A stretch of 64,000 bases of DNA from CAIUGU01 sp965279735. Lineage in GTDB: Bacteria; Pseudomonadota; Gammaproteobacteria; Steroidobacterales; Steroidobacteraceae. A model generated the notes under the pieces. The model was not told the origin of the DNA. It did not search any database and worked only from the letters and a program-made list of their open reading frames with translations. Position numbers and translations under genes: made by a program. Where the stretch lies: contig OZ257260.1 of assembly GCA_965279735.1 (NCBI GenBank), positions 3,162,001 to 3,226,000 of the forward strand, in the 5' to 3' direction. Of the stretch, positions 35,245 through 45,377 are shown one piece after another (the first letter of the stretch is position 1; the number at the start of each line of letters is the position of its first letter).

Positions 35245-37410
35245 TCAATTGGGATTGCGACCCGTGCGGGCAATCGACATGGCATGCAGCATTTCCCTCA
35301 CTTCCTCGCGGCCGAAGATCTCCGCCGCGGTCTGGCTCACCTTGCGCTGCCAGTTGGGATATTCCTTGTCCGTACCGGGAACATTGACGGGATCTTCCAT
35401 CCCCGCCAGGTCCTCGATCTGCACGACTGCAAGCTCCGCCGTCGACAACGACAGATACAAATGAGCCGCCCGCACCAGCGCGTGCGAGCAAGCCGGCAGC
35501 ACCTCGTGTTCCTGCCAGTACCAGAGGCCGGCACCCACCAACGCACTCATCAACCGCCGTCGATCAACCTCGCGCTCTGCGATCACTCGCTCGCGAGTAG
35601 CAGCATCAGGGTAGAGACTGAGCCGGCTCGCGATTTCGATATCGGCGCGTTGCCACCAGCCCCTGAAGGTCGGCAGGTCATGCGTTGTGACTGCCGCCAA
35701 TGCCTGCCTTTCATACACACCGGGTGCCTTGAAGCGTCCATCCGGTTCTTTCTCGAACAGCAACACCTTGTAGTGAGCCACTGCGTATTTGTGCATGGCA
35801 TGCCGCACGGCATCCGGCACGGTCCCCAGGTCTTCACCGATGACCACACAGCGGTTGCGATGACTTTCGAGCGCGAGAATACCCATCAGGTCGTCGAGCG
35901 GGTAGTGAACGTACGCGCCTTCGGTGGCGATGAAGCCCCGGGGCACCCACCATTGCCGGAACAAGGCCATCACGTGATCGAGGCGCAGCGCCGCGACATT
36001 CCGCATGTTGAGACGCAGAAGATCGATGAATGGCTGGTAGCCCTGGATTTTCAGTTCACGCGGACTTTGCGGAGGAATTCCCCAGTCCTGGCCTTTCAGC
36101 GCGAGCGGATCAGGCGGCGCACCGATGCCTGCCTGCGTGACATACAGACGCGGATTCGACCAGGTCTCGGAACCTCCTGAACTCACACCGACCGCGACGT
36201 CTCCATACAGGCCGAGTGCCATGCCTTTCTCGCGCGCCAACTGTTGGGCACCGGCGAGCTGTTCCGCAGCCAGCCATTGCAGGTACAGGTAGAATTCGAC
36301 ATCGGCTTTGTGTTCGTCCGTGAACTGACGAACCTCGGGTGAGGACGGATTGCGATACGGCTCGGGCCAGCCCGGCCAACCCCAGTGACCCGGCGAGCGC
36401 TTTCTCAAGTCAGCATCCAGTGCATCGAAGACAGCGTGCAGACGCAGCGGCTCGCCTCCATCGTGCACAAAGTCGAGGAAGGCCTGCGCACGCGATGTAC
36501 CGGCCGCAAAATGTTTAGTGCGGAAGTGGTCGTACAGCAGCCGGAGTGCGGCGAGCTTCCGCTGTGCAACCCCAACATAGTCAACGTTGGTGGCCGCGCG
36601 TAGCTGCGGCAGTTCATCCTTCGCTGCAGCCTCTGCGAAGCGCTGAGCCGGTTCGCACTCTGCAAATTCGGGAACGCGGGGAACGGCAACATAGAGCACG
36701 TTCAGGAACTGTCGGCTGGAAGGGCTGTACGGACTGATATGCCCGGGATCAGCGGGCATCAACGCATGCAATGGATTGAGCCCGACGAGCGCGCAGCCGA
36801 GGGGTGCCGCCCATTCGATGACTTCCTGCAGATCACCGAAGTCGCCGATGCCCCAGTTTTGGGTGGACCTCAGTGTATAGAGCTGCAACGTCAAGCCCCA
36901 GAGCCGCTGTTCAGTCCCGAGTGCGGGCGGTTGATAGCACTGGGGAGGCGCAACGATGACGCGCGTCTCTGACCAGTCTCCATTATCCAGGCGCAGGGCC
37001 AGACGATGGTAGCCAGGAGGAAGCTGCTCCGGGAGTAAAATGCTTTTACTGTTCCCTTCCATTGGCAGCGTACCAACAGCGACATCATCGGAAGAGCTGC
37101 CCCCTGCCTCCGGGTACAAAATCCAGTGAAGGGTTTTCGCACTTGCAAGCGCGGCAGCCGGCAATGCAATCAGGGTGGGCTCGCCCTCCCGCAGGATCTG
37201 CACGGCAGGCAACGTTCCAGTGGCGCCGCCCTCTTCTGTATTTTTGAGGGATCGCTCCAGAGCGGGCCAGCTCCCGGTGTCGACGCCCATCGCTGCCAGC
37301 AGCGCGATCTTGGTCCCCGCCGAGAACACTTTCAGCTCGCCGCGATAGTCGTGATAGGCATCGCCGAGACCGTAACGCGCCGCAAGTTCGTCGAGAGTGC
37401 TCCGGGTCAT
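35245..37410 (-). CDS. malQ: 4-alpha-glucanotransferase (amylomaltase, GH77)
   Basis: 721 residues. Disproportionates malto-oligosaccharides released from glycogen. An N-terminal beta-sandwich region (1-150) precedes the GH77 barrel with NWGIGDFGDL, VGLNPLHALMP, ISPYSPSSR, the nucleophile Asp in LRLDHVMALFR, the acid/base Glu in VVIGEDLGTVP and the third acid in VTTHDLPTF. Its ATG overlaps the glgX stop by 4 bp, which makes it the last gene of glgP-glgB-glgX-malQ. Confidence 0.94.
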   Translation of the reverse strand: MTRSTLDELAARYGLGDAYHDYRGELKVFSAGTKIALLAAMGVDTGSWPALERSLKNTEEGGATGTLPAVQILREGEPTLIALPAAALASAKTLHWILYPEAGGSSSDDVAVGTLPMEGNSKSILLPEQLPPGYHRLALRLDNGDWSETRVIVAPPQCYQPPALGTEQRLWGLTLQLYTLRSTQNWGIGDFGDLQEVIEWAAPLGCALVGLNPLHALMPADPGHISPYSPSSRQFLNVLYVAVPRVPEFAECEPAQRFAEAAAKDELPQLRAATNVDYVGVAQRKLAALRLLYDHFRTKHFAAGTSRAQAFLDFVHDGGEPLRLHAVFDALDADLRKRSPGHWGWPGWPEPYRNPSSPEVRQFTDEHKADVEFYLYLQWLAAEQLAGAQQLAREKGMALGLYGDVAVGVSSGGSETWSNPRLYVTQAGIGAPPDPLALKGQDWGIPPQSPRELKIQGYQPFIDLLRLNMRNVAALRLDHVMALFRQWWVPRGFIATEGAYVHYPLDDLMGILALESHRNRCVVIGEDLGTVPDAVRHAMHKYAVAHYKVLLFEKEPDGRFKAPGVYERQALAAVTTHDLPTFRGWWQRADIEIASRLSLYPDAATRERVIAEREVDRRRLMSALVGAGLWYWQEHEVLPACSHALVRAAHLYLSLSTAELAVVQIEDLAGMEDPVNVPGTDKEYPNWQRKVSQTAAEIFGREEVREMLHAMSIARTGRNPN

Positions 37411-39590
37411 GATGCCGACAATAGCGCGAAGCTCTTGCGGACCGCGGCAGGTACGTCACCATCCACGAGCAAAGCGCAGGAATACGCATCGAGTTGATGC
37501 GTGCCTGTACGCGCCGGTCCCGAGACGGGGCTGGATGGTTGCCAGTACGCGGTGTCGAAGACCACCTGCCAGACCGTGCTGCTGGCCGGGCGAGGCAGCT
37601 GAAACGACACCGGACTACCGCCACCATTGCAGAGAAAGAGAATGTGGCCATTGGCGTGTCCATGCATGTCGACAAATGCATGACCGATCAGCACGCCGAT
37701 GGGCAATGACCCCGGATCATTCCAGTCGGCATCATTCAGCTCGCGTCCCTCCATGTGCCACCAGCTGACGTCCTTGTGCTGCCGATCCGGCTGTCTCGCT
37801 CCCTTCAGGAAGGCATCACGGCGTAAACCCGTCGATTGGCGCCTGATGAACAATAGCTGGCGCACGAACGCGATCAAGGGCGCACGCAGCTCGGCCAGCT
37901 CCCAATCCACCCAGTTGATCGCATTGTCCTGGCAATACGCGTTGTTGTTGCCGGCCTGGGAACGACCGAACTCATCGCCTGCCTGCAGCATCGGCACGCC
38001 TTGCGACAGCAGCAGCGTGGCCAGCAGGTTGCGCATGCGCCGCTCACGCAGATCGAACACCTTCGCATCGGACGTCGGCCCTTCAATGCCGCTGTTCCAG
38101 CTCAGGTTGTGATTGTGCCCGTCGCGGTTGTCCTCAAGATTCGCCTCGTTGTGCTTGTCGTTGTAAGCCATCGTGTCGTAGAGCGTGAAGCCATCGTGGC
38201 ACGCAACGAAGTTGACGCTCGCGGTCGGCCGGCGTCCGTGATGCCGGAACAGATCACTGGAGCCAGCGAATCGTTCTGCAAAGCCACCGCGGGAGGCGTA
38301 GTCGCCTTTCCAGTAGCTACGCATCGCATCGCGGTACTTGTCGTTCCATTCAGACCATTCCGCCGGAAAGCGGCCCACCTGGTAACCGTCGGGACCGATA
38401 TCCCACGGCTCGGCGATCAGCTTCACGTAGCGCAACGCAGGTTCCGCGCGGACGGCCTTGAAGAATTCGCCATCAGTGCGAAACCAGCCCTCGTCACGAC
38501 CGAGCACCGGTGCAAGATCGAAGCGAAAACCGTCGACGTGCATTTCCTCGGCCCAGTACCGCAGGCAGTCGATCACCAGCTGGCGAGCAGCCGCATGACC
38601 GATGGCAATCGCGTTGCCGGTGCCGGTGTGATTCTGGTAGTGACGGCGATCCCCGGGCTCGAGGCGATAGTAGGAGCCGTTGTCGAGTCCCTTGAAGCTG
38701 AGCGTGGGCCCGAGCTCGTTGCCTTCGGCGGTATGGTTGAACACCACATCGATGATGACCTCGAGTCCTGCCGCGTGCAGCGCCTTGACCATGGTGCGGA
38801 ATTCGCCGACCGGATCGCTGACGGCGTATTCCGCGGCTGGAGCGAACCAGGCCATCGAGTTGTAGCCCCAGTAATTGATGAGTCCCTTGTCGGCGAGAAA
38901 ACGCTCGGGAACGAAGGCCTGCACCGGCAACAGTTCGATGGCCGTCAGCCCGAGCCGTTTCAGGTACCCGACGACCGACGGATGAGCGAGGCCGAGGTAC
39001 GTGCCCCGCAGCTTCTCGGGTACTTCAGGATGCCGCTGCGTAAAGCCTTTGACGTGCAGTTCGTAGATCACCGTGTCGCGCCAGGGAATCGCGGGCGGGC
39101 GATCGTCACCCCAGTCGTAGTGACTGTCCGTCACCACCGACTTGTAGTTCCAGGGCGCGCTGTCGACAGGATCGGGTTCCAGGTCCGGGACCGCAGTCTT
39201 GAAACCGAACAGCGCATCGTTCCATTCAAACCGGCCGGCCAGCCGGCGCGCATACGGGTCGAGCAGAAGCTTGTTGGGGTTGTAGCGCAGGCCACGCCGT
39301 GGATCATAGGGACCCGACGCGCGATAACCGTAAACCGCACCGGGGATGCCGTGCGGCAGCCTCAGGAATCCGTGCCACACGTCGCCGGTCCGCGCCGGCA
39401 ACATGATCCTTGCCGTTTCCTTCTCGCCCTTGGCGTCAAACAGGCACAGGTCGATGCGCACGGCACTGCTTGAGTGCACGGCGAAGTTCACACCCTCCCC
39501 GGTCCAGGTCGCGCCCAGGGGTGCAGAATCACCAAGCTCAAGGGAAATGGAGGGTTGCTGCGTTCGGGTGCGCGCCATGCTCAAACCCAT
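37407..39590 (-). CDS. glgX: Glycogen debranching enzyme
   Basis: 727 residues of GH13 subfamily 11. Hydrolyses alpha-1,6 branches of phosphorylase-limit glycogen. An N-terminal CBM48-like domain (LGATWTGEGVNFAVHSSSA...) is followed by the barrel with VIIDVVFNHTAEGNELGP, nucleophile Asp in VDGFRFDLAPVLGRD, acid/base Glu in KLIAEPWDIGPDGYQVG and NFVACHDGFTLYDTMAYN. Two close starts (39590, 39578) are possible. It overlaps malQ by 4 bp and follows glgB by 117 bp. Confidence 0.94.
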   Translation of the reverse strand: MGLSMARTRTQQPSISLELGDSAPLGATWTGEGVNFAVHSSSAVRIDLCLFDAKGEKETARIMLPARTGDVWHGFLRLPHGIPGAVYGYRASGPYDPRRGLRYNPNKLLLDPYARRLAGRFEWNDALFGFKTAVPDLEPDPVDSAPWNYKSVVTDSHYDWGDDRPPAIPWRDTVIYELHVKGFTQRHPEVPEKLRGTYLGLAHPSVVGYLKRLGLTAIELLPVQAFVPERFLADKGLINYWGYNSMAWFAPAAEYAVSDPVGEFRTMVKALHAAGLEVIIDVVFNHTAEGNELGPTLSFKGLDNGSYYRLEPGDRRHYQNHTGTGNAIAIGHAAARQLVIDCLRYWAEEMHVDGFRFDLAPVLGRDEGWFRTDGEFFKAVRAEPALRYVKLIAEPWDIGPDGYQVGRFPAEWSEWNDKYRDAMRSYWKGDYASRGGFAERFAGSSDLFRHHGRRPTASVNFVACHDGFTLYDTMAYNDKHNEANLEDNRDGHNHNLSWNSGIEGPTSDAKVFDLRERRMRNLLATLLLSQGVPMLQAGDEFGRSQAGNNNAYCQDNAINWVDWELAELRAPLIAFVRQLLFIRRQSTGLRRDAFLKGARQPDRQHKDVSWWHMEGRELNDADWNDPGSLPIGVLIGHAFVDMHGHANGHILFLCNGGGSPVSFQLPRPASSTVWQVVFDTAYWQPSSPVSGPARTGTHQLDAYSCALLVDGDVPAAVRKSFALLSAS

Positions 39591-39707
39591 GCAATGTTCA
39601 AGCCTACGGAGGCTAAGGTGCTTCGACCGGCACGAGACATCAACGAGGCCACTGGTCGCAATACTCCCTTTGCTGGCGCTGCCTACCTATACAGACTGAC
39701 AAACCCG

Positions 39708-41939
39708 TCACCCCTTCTTCTGCCACACCACCATCGCCAGTGGCGGCAGCCTGACGCGGATCCGCGCGGGGTAGCCCTGCCACGCCTCCAGTTCGGCGAC
39801 GACGGTATTGTCCTGCGCGTAACCGGAACCGCCGAATGTGGCGGAATCACTGTCGAGCACAGGTGAATAAGTGCCTGCCTCCGGAACACCGAGCAGATAG
39901 CCATCGCGCGGCACGGGCGTGCAATTGAACGCGCAGATCAGCGGCTGGCCATCACCCGCTGTTTCCGATTGCCGCAGAAACGCGAAGACGCTCTCGTCCT
40001 GGTTGTTGAGCTCGATCCAGCGGAAGCCTTCCCAGTTCGCATCCGTCACATACAACTGCGGGTGCCCGCGATAGAAGTGGTTGAGCGCCCGGTTCCAGTG
40101 CTGCAGACCCTTGTGCTCCGGATACTGGAGCAGTGTCCAGTCGAGGGCTTCATCCTCCCGCCATTCGCGCCACTGGCCGAATTCGCCCCCCATGAAGAGC
40201 AGTTTCTTGCCGGGATGCACCGTCATGTAGCCGAGCAGCAAGCGGTAGTTGGCCTTTTTCTGCCAGTCATCGCCCGGCATCTTGTCGAGCAGCGCCCGCT
40301 TTCCATGCACCACTTCGTCGTGGGACAGCGGCAGCATGAAGCGCTCCGAGAACGCGTAGACGAACGAGAACGTGATGAGATTGTGGTGAAAGCGGCGATG
40401 CACCGGTTCGAGCGCCACGTACTTCAGCGTGTCGTTCATCCAGCCCATGTTCCACTTGAACGCGAAACCGAGGCCGCCGAGATGCACCGGCTGCGTCACG
40501 CCCGGGAAGGCCGTGGATTCCTCGGCAATCATCAACACGCCGGGATGGTAGTGCCCCATCGTCCAATTGAGCTGCTTCAGGAATTCAATGGCTTCGAGAT
40601 TCTCCCGGCCGCCGTAACGGTTCGGAATCCATTCCCCGGCCTTGCGGCTGTAGTCGAGGTACAGCATGGAAGCAACGGCATCCACGCGCAGTCCGTCGAT
40701 GTGATAGAGCTCGACCCAGAACAGCGCATTGGCGATGAGGAAATTGCGAACCTCATGGCGGCCGTAGTTGAAGATCTTGGTCCCCCACTCCGTGTGCTCG
40801 CCCTGCCGCGGGTCGGCATGTTCGTAGACAGCGGTGCCATCGAACTCGGCAAGCCCATGCGCGTCTTTCGGGAAATGGGCAGGCACCCAGTCGATAAGGA
40901 CGCCGATGCCGGCCTCGTGACAACGGTCGACGAAGCGCATGAAATCGTGTGGCTTGCCGTGACGGGCCGTTGGCGCGTAATAGCCTGCAACCTGGTAGCC
41001 CCATGAACCGTCGAACGGATGCTCCGCCACGCCCATGAGTTCGAGATGCGTGTAGCCGAGATCCTGCACGTACGGAATAAGCTGGTCGCCCAGTTCTTCC
41101 CAGGTGTGGAAGGGCGTGCCGTCCCACGGCCGACGCCATGACCCGGGATGAACCTCGTACACGGAAATGGGCGAGCGCTGGGCATCGAAACGGCTGCGCT
41201 CTTCCAGCCACTTGGCGTCGTGCCATTCAAAGCCGGCGAGCTCGCTGACGACGGAAGCGTTGTCCGGCCGCAACTGCATCTCGAACCCGTAAGGATCCGC
41301 TTTCAGGATCGTGCGTCCGTCGCGCGTGCGGATCTCGAACTTGTAGAGCTCGCCGCTCTTCACGCCGGGGATGAACAGTTCCCAGATGCCGGAGGAGCCG
41401 AGCGCATGCAGCGGATGCTTGCGGCCATCCCAGAAATTGAAGCCACCGACGACACTCACGCGCTGGGCATTCGGTGCCCACACCGCGAAGCGCGTCCCTT
41501 CCAGTCCGTCACGCACCTGCGCGTGCGCACCCAGCTTGCGATAGATGTGGTGATGATTGCCCTCGCCGAACAGGTACAGATCCTGTTCCGAGAGCTGAGG
41601 CGCGAAATAGTAGGGATCGTGCTTGGTGACGACCGCCCCGTTCGTATAGCGGATGCGCAGCAAGTAAGGCCGCAGCGGTCGGCGCCAGGCCAGGACGCCT
41701 TCAAACAGACCCCCTGCATGCAGTCGGGTCAGCGGCCGTGCCGCAGAAATGTCTTCGTCTTCCCAGTAGACAGCCACTGTCTCGGCATCGGGCTCGAGTA
41801 CCCGGACAAGGCAAAGGGGAACTTCGCCGCCGCGCGCGGCTTCGACCGCTATCTCGTGATAGCCGAGGAGCGAACGCGGCTCCCGATGGGTAGCGCCGAG
41901 CAGCGAAGCGATCTGTTCTGGAGTTAGGGAGGCTGGCAT
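39708..41939 (-). CDS. glgB: 1,4-alpha-glucan branching enzyme
   Basis: 743 residues of GH13. Makes alpha-1,6 branches in glycogen. N1 and CBM48 domains (about 1-225, HHHIYRKLGAH then FAVWAPNAQRVSVVGGFNFWDG), the barrel with the nucleophile Asp in YHIDGLRVDAVASMLYLDY and acid/base Glu in MIAEESTAFPGVTQP, then LPLSHDEVVHGKRALLDKMPGD. Full-length for the long GlgB type. Lies 53 bp after glgP. No glgA or glgC in the window, so the synthetic start of the pathway is elsewhere. Confidence 0.95.
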   Translation of the reverse strand: MPASLTPEQIASLLGATHREPRSLLGYHEIAVEAARGGEVPLCLVRVLEPDAETVAVYWEDEDISAARPLTRLHAGGLFEGVLAWRRPLRPYLLRIRYTNGAVVTKHDPYYFAPQLSEQDLYLFGEGNHHHIYRKLGAHAQVRDGLEGTRFAVWAPNAQRVSVVGGFNFWDGRKHPLHALGSSGIWELFIPGVKSGELYKFEIRTRDGRTILKADPYGFEMQLRPDNASVVSELAGFEWHDAKWLEERSRFDAQRSPISVYEVHPGSWRRPWDGTPFHTWEELGDQLIPYVQDLGYTHLELMGVAEHPFDGSWGYQVAGYYAPTARHGKPHDFMRFVDRCHEAGIGVLIDWVPAHFPKDAHGLAEFDGTAVYEHADPRQGEHTEWGTKIFNYGRHEVRNFLIANALFWVELYHIDGLRVDAVASMLYLDYSRKAGEWIPNRYGGRENLEAIEFLKQLNWTMGHYHPGVLMIAEESTAFPGVTQPVHLGGLGFAFKWNMGWMNDTLKYVALEPVHRRFHHNLITFSFVYAFSERFMLPLSHDEVVHGKRALLDKMPGDDWQKKANYRLLLGYMTVHPGKKLLFMGGEFGQWREWREDEALDWTLLQYPEHKGLQHWNRALNHFYRGHPQLYVTDANWEGFRWIELNNQDESVFAFLRQSETAGDGQPLICAFNCTPVPRDGYLLGVPEAGTYSPVLDSDSATFGGSGYAQDNTVVAELEAWQGYPARIRVRLPPLAMVVWQKKG

Positions 41940-41992
41940 CTCGGGTCAGGGCTGGAAAAAAACGTCCCCGTGGACCCGAGGAATACTACCTG

Positions 41993-44473
41993 CTACAGGA
42001 CCGGTTTGATGCCCCAGATCCGGTCGGCGTATTCGCGGATGCTCCGATCGCTCGAAAACGGCCCCATGCTCAAGGAATTGATCACCGCCTTGCGGCTCCA
42101 TGCGTCCTGGTCGCGATAGAGCGCATCGACCTGGTCCTGGGCGGCGACATAAGCGGCAAAGTCCGCAAGCACCAGGAAGTGTTCGTTGTCCCCGAGCAGC
42201 CGAGCAGCGAGTGACCGGGCTTCCGCCGGATTGCCGCGAGTGAACTCGCCGGCCGCGATGCGATCGATCGCACGCTGCAGTTCCGGCAAGGCGGCAGCCA
42301 CCGCCGACGGCGAATAGCCCTTCGCGCGCTGCGCCGTCACTTCCGCCGCGGTCATGCCGAAAATGAACATGTTCTCCAGGCCCACCGCCTCACAGATCTC
42401 GATGTTGGCGCCATCCAGCGTGCCGATGGTCAGCGCACCGTTCAGGGCCAGCTTCATGTTGCCGGTGCCTGACGCTTCCATGCCTGCCGTCGAGATCTGT
42501 TGCGAAAGATCGGCCGCCGGCATGATCTCCTGCGCCAGCGACACGTCGTAATCCTGGAGGAAGCACAGCTTCAGCTTGCCGCGTACCCGTTCGTCGGCGT
42601 TGAGGACGCGGGCCACGCCATTGATGAGCTTGATGATCGACTTCGCCACGACGTAGCCGGGCGCTGCCTTGCCGGCAAAGATGACCGTGCGCGGCACGAT
42701 GTCGGCGTCCGGCGTATCGATGATGCGCTGGTAACGAACGATGACGTACAGCAGGTTGAGGAGCTGCCGCTTGTACTCGTGGATGCGTTTGACCTGCACG
42801 TCGAACATGGACTTCGGGTCCACCTCGACACCGGTAAGTTCGAGAATGCGGCTGGCCAGCCTTTCCTTGTTGGCGCGCTTGATCGTGCGGAAACGCTGGC
42901 GGAACTCGGCATCCTCGGCGGCCCATTTCAGCCTGTCGAGCTCTTCGAGATCGTTCTCCCATCCCGACCCGATCTTTTCGGTCAGAAGCTCGGACAAACC
43001 GGGATTGGCCTGCTTCAACCAGCGTCGCACGGCAATACCGTTCGTGACGTTGATGAAGCGGTCCGGCCACATCTGTGCAAAATCCTTGAAGATGGTTTCG
43101 CGCATCAACTGTGAATGCAGTTTCGCGACGCCATTGATGCGCTGGCTGCCGAGCACCGACAGGTACGCCATGCGAACGTTCTTCGCGCCGTTCTCGTCGA
43201 TGAGCGACATGCGCCGCAAACGTTCGGCATCGCCGGGATACAGCGCGGTGACTTCGTCGAGGAAGTCCTTGTTCAGCCGGTAGATGATCCGCATGTGCCT
43301 CGGCAGGACGCGCTCCACCAGATCGATCGGCCAGGTTTCGAGTGCCTCGGGCAGCAGCGTGTGATTGGTGTAGCTGCAAACCTTGCGTGTCAGGGCCCAC
43401 GCGGCGTCCCAGCCCAGGTCGTGCTCGTCCATCAGCAGGCGCATGAGCTCGACGATGGTGAGCGCGGGATGGGTATCGTTGAGCTGGATCGCCACGCCTT
43501 CCGGCAACTGCTGCAGTGTCCGCCCCTCGGCGAGATGCTGCCCGATCAGATCCTGCAGCGACGCGCTGACGCAGAAATACTGCTGCTTGAAGCGCAGCTC
43601 CTTGCCCTGCGGCGTCGTATCGTCCGGATACAGAACGCGCGTGAGATTCTTCGCGTCGATCTGGTCCGCAACCGCGGCGGCATAGTTGCCCGCGTTGAAG
43701 TCCTCGATCCGGAACGGCGTGATGGCGCGCCCGGACCAGAGCCGCAGGTGATTCACCGTCGGACTGCTGTTGCCCGGGATCAGGAAGTCATAGGCGACGG
43801 CCCAGACGTCACTCGTATCGACCCACTGCCGGCGTTCGATCCCCTCGCCGTCGCGAGCCGTGAGACACCGGCCGCCGAAGCGGATGCGGTAGCGGATGTT
43901 GCCGCGCCCGTTCTCCCAGAAGTTCTGATAGCGCAGCCAGGAACTCGCGAGCTCACGCTGCGCGCCGTTCTCGTCGATGAGCTGCGTGAAAATGCCGTAG
44001 TCGTAGCGGATGCCGTAGCCTGTCGCGGCATAACCGAGCGTCGCGAGCGAATCGAGGAAACACGCGGCGAGCCGGCCGAGACCGCCGTTACCCAGGCCCG
44101 GGTCTTCCTCTTCGGCTGCAACGTCTTCGAGCGTATGGCCGAGCGCCTTCAGCGTGTCCCGCGTTTCGGCCATCAACCCTGCATCGAGCGACGACAGCGC
44201 GTTGATGAGGTTGCGGCCCAGCAGGAACTCCATCGACAGGTAACACACGTGCTTGACGTGGGCCTGCGCGACCCGCCGGCGAGTCGCGAGCCAGCGTTCG
44301 GCGAGCTCGCCACGCAATGCAATCGAGAGCGCATCGTAGATGTCGCGGCGCGTGGCGTTGACGAGGTCCTTGCCCAGCGAACGCTCAAGGCGATCAACGA
44401 GGGCAGCGCGGACCGAACCCGCCTGCAGGCGCACGGCAACAGGAAGGGTCGCGGAAGAAGTCGCTTCGGTCAC
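41993..44473 (-). CDS. glgP: Glycogen/maltodextrin phosphorylase
   Basis: 826 residues of GT35. Releases glucose-1-phosphate from glycogen ends. Conserved: AACFLDSLATLGYAATGYGIRYDYG, QLNDTHPAL, KRIHEYKRQLLN, and the PLP site EASGTGNMKLALNGALTIGTLDGAN, where the Lys of GNMK binds the cofactor. The frame starts with GTG at 44473. It is 48 bp behind a lipoprotein gene and heads the run glgP-glgB-glgX-malQ. This set, without glgA/glgC, is geared to storage-glucan breakdown and remodelling. Confidence 0.95.
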   Translation of the reverse strand: MTEATSSATLPVAVRLQAGSVRAALVDRLERSLGKDLVNATRRDIYDALSIALRGELAERWLATRRRVAQAHVKHVCYLSMEFLLGRNLINALSSLDAGLMAETRDTLKALGHTLEDVAAEEEDPGLGNGGLGRLAACFLDSLATLGYAATGYGIRYDYGIFTQLIDENGAQRELASSWLRYQNFWENGRGNIRYRIRFGGRCLTARDGEGIERRQWVDTSDVWAVAYDFLIPGNSSPTVNHLRLWSGRAITPFRIEDFNAGNYAAAVADQIDAKNLTRVLYPDDTTPQGKELRFKQQYFCVSASLQDLIGQHLAEGRTLQQLPEGVAIQLNDTHPALTIVELMRLLMDEHDLGWDAAWALTRKVCSYTNHTLLPEALETWPIDLVERVLPRHMRIIYRLNKDFLDEVTALYPGDAERLRRMSLIDENGAKNVRMAYLSVLGSQRINGVAKLHSQLMRETIFKDFAQMWPDRFINVTNGIAVRRWLKQANPGLSELLTEKIGSGWENDLEELDRLKWAAEDAEFRQRFRTIKRANKERLASRILELTGVEVDPKSMFDVQVKRIHEYKRQLLNLLYVIVRYQRIIDTPDADIVPRTVIFAGKAAPGYVVAKSIIKLINGVARVLNADERVRGKLKLCFLQDYDVSLAQEIMPAADLSQQISTAGMEASGTGNMKLALNGALTIGTLDGANIEICEAVGLENMFIFGMTAAEVTAQRAKGYSPSAVAAALPELQRAIDRIAAGEFTRGNPAEARSLAARLLGDNEHFLVLADFAAYVAAQDQVDALYRDQDAWSRKAVINSLSMGPFSSDRSIREYADRIWGIKPVL

Positions 44474-44521
44474 AGGTGGATCAATATCCCGAGAGAGAAA
44501 TGGCCAGTGGAACGCGTCGCC

Positions 44522-45187
44522 TTACTCAAGATCGACGACGCGCTCGGCAATGATGCGCCAGAAGCCGTTCTCGCGAACGAGCGTCAGTTCACGGCGGATG
44601 GTGTTGTTGTCGAAGCGCTGGCCAAACGCAATGACCCGCCGGTCGTCGGCAGGCTGGTTCACTTTCATTCCCTGGACGGTAGGCGTCGGCGCAGGCCCTG
44701 TCGCCACCTGTTCACGCCGCTGTTCGAGCCAGGCAGCGCTTGAGCTGTCAGCCGGCGCTTCGAAGCGCTGCGAATACGCCGCCATCATCCGGTCCGTATT
44801 CCGTTCGCTCCAGGCCTGCGCCCACATCGCCACGACTTCCTCGGGCGAACTCAACGGCGACAGCCCTGTACCAAAATAGGAAGGTGCGGAGTCCAGGCAT
44901 TGGCCATCCCGCGGAGTAGCACCCCGGACGGGCGCCGGCTGGGCTGCAGGCGGAGGAACGACCAGTGCAGCGTTGCGTGTCGGTGCATCGAGCCCTGCGG
45001 GTACCGTCAGCGGGGGCACTGATTTCGCTTGCAGGTAGGGTTCATCCACGTTGCTGCAAGTGGGCGACAGGCTGCAACCGGCCAGCAGTAGCGCAGCCAG
45101 TGCACACGGGAAGCCGGCAAACCGGCGAAACGCACTCGTGGACAGGGAGCGGGATGCGACCGGGACAAGGCTGGTGTTGTTGAGCAT
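44522..45187 (-). CDS. Lipoprotein with BamC-like motif and C-terminal NTF2-like domain
   Basis: 221 residues. A signal with lipobox LLLAGC (after CALAALLLAGCSLSP) predicts lipidation. The segment PYLQAKSVPPLTVPAGLD resembles the early region of BamC-type lipoproteins. A Pro/Ala-rich linker follows, then about 110 residues (SPEEVVAMWAQAWSERNTDRMMAAYSQRFEAP... RRELTLVRENGFWRIIAE) that fit an NTF2-like/Cds6-type fold often attached to cell-envelope proteins. No specific function assigned. It lies 48 bp ahead of glgP on the same strand; shared transcription is possible. Confidence 0.7.
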   Translation of the reverse strand: MLNNTSLVPVASRSLSTSAFRRFAGFPCALAALLLAGCSLSPTCSNVDEPYLQAKSVPPLTVPAGLDAPTRNAALVVPPPAAQPAPVRGATPRDGQCLDSAPSYFGTGLSPLSSPEEVVAMWAQAWSERNTDRMMAAYSQRFEAPADSSSAAWLEQRREQVATGPAPTPTVQGMKVNQPADDRRVIAFGQRFDNNTIRRELTLVRENGFWRIIAERVVDLE

Positions 45188-45377
45188 GAAGACATCACGA
45201 AGAAAACGGGGGCCAATGAGACTCCCGGCGTTTCCACCTGGGAACCCCTTTGGTTACAGGGTTTTACATGGATCCGGCGGAAGCTTTTTGCTCGCTCGGG
45301 CGAGTTTACCGTACAGTCGGGTCGTCCTGTAGACGCATTCGCGCCGCGGAAGTTTAGGCCAATCAGGGGTTCCCTAA

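Noticed and set aside
34408..36180. 590-codon plus-strand open frame opposite rluF and malQ
   Set aside because: It spans two real opposite-strand genes, is rich in His/Arg/Asp as expected of antisense translation, and starts inside the MATE gene.
38001..39473. 490-codon plus-strand open frame opposite glgX
   Set aside because: Antisense to the GH13 catalytic domain; no family features.
43115..44743. Long plus-strand open frame of 542 codons opposite glgP
   Set aside because: It is antisense to a clearly conserved glycogen phosphorylase, has no recognisable motif and is explained by the high third-position GC of the minus-strand gene.
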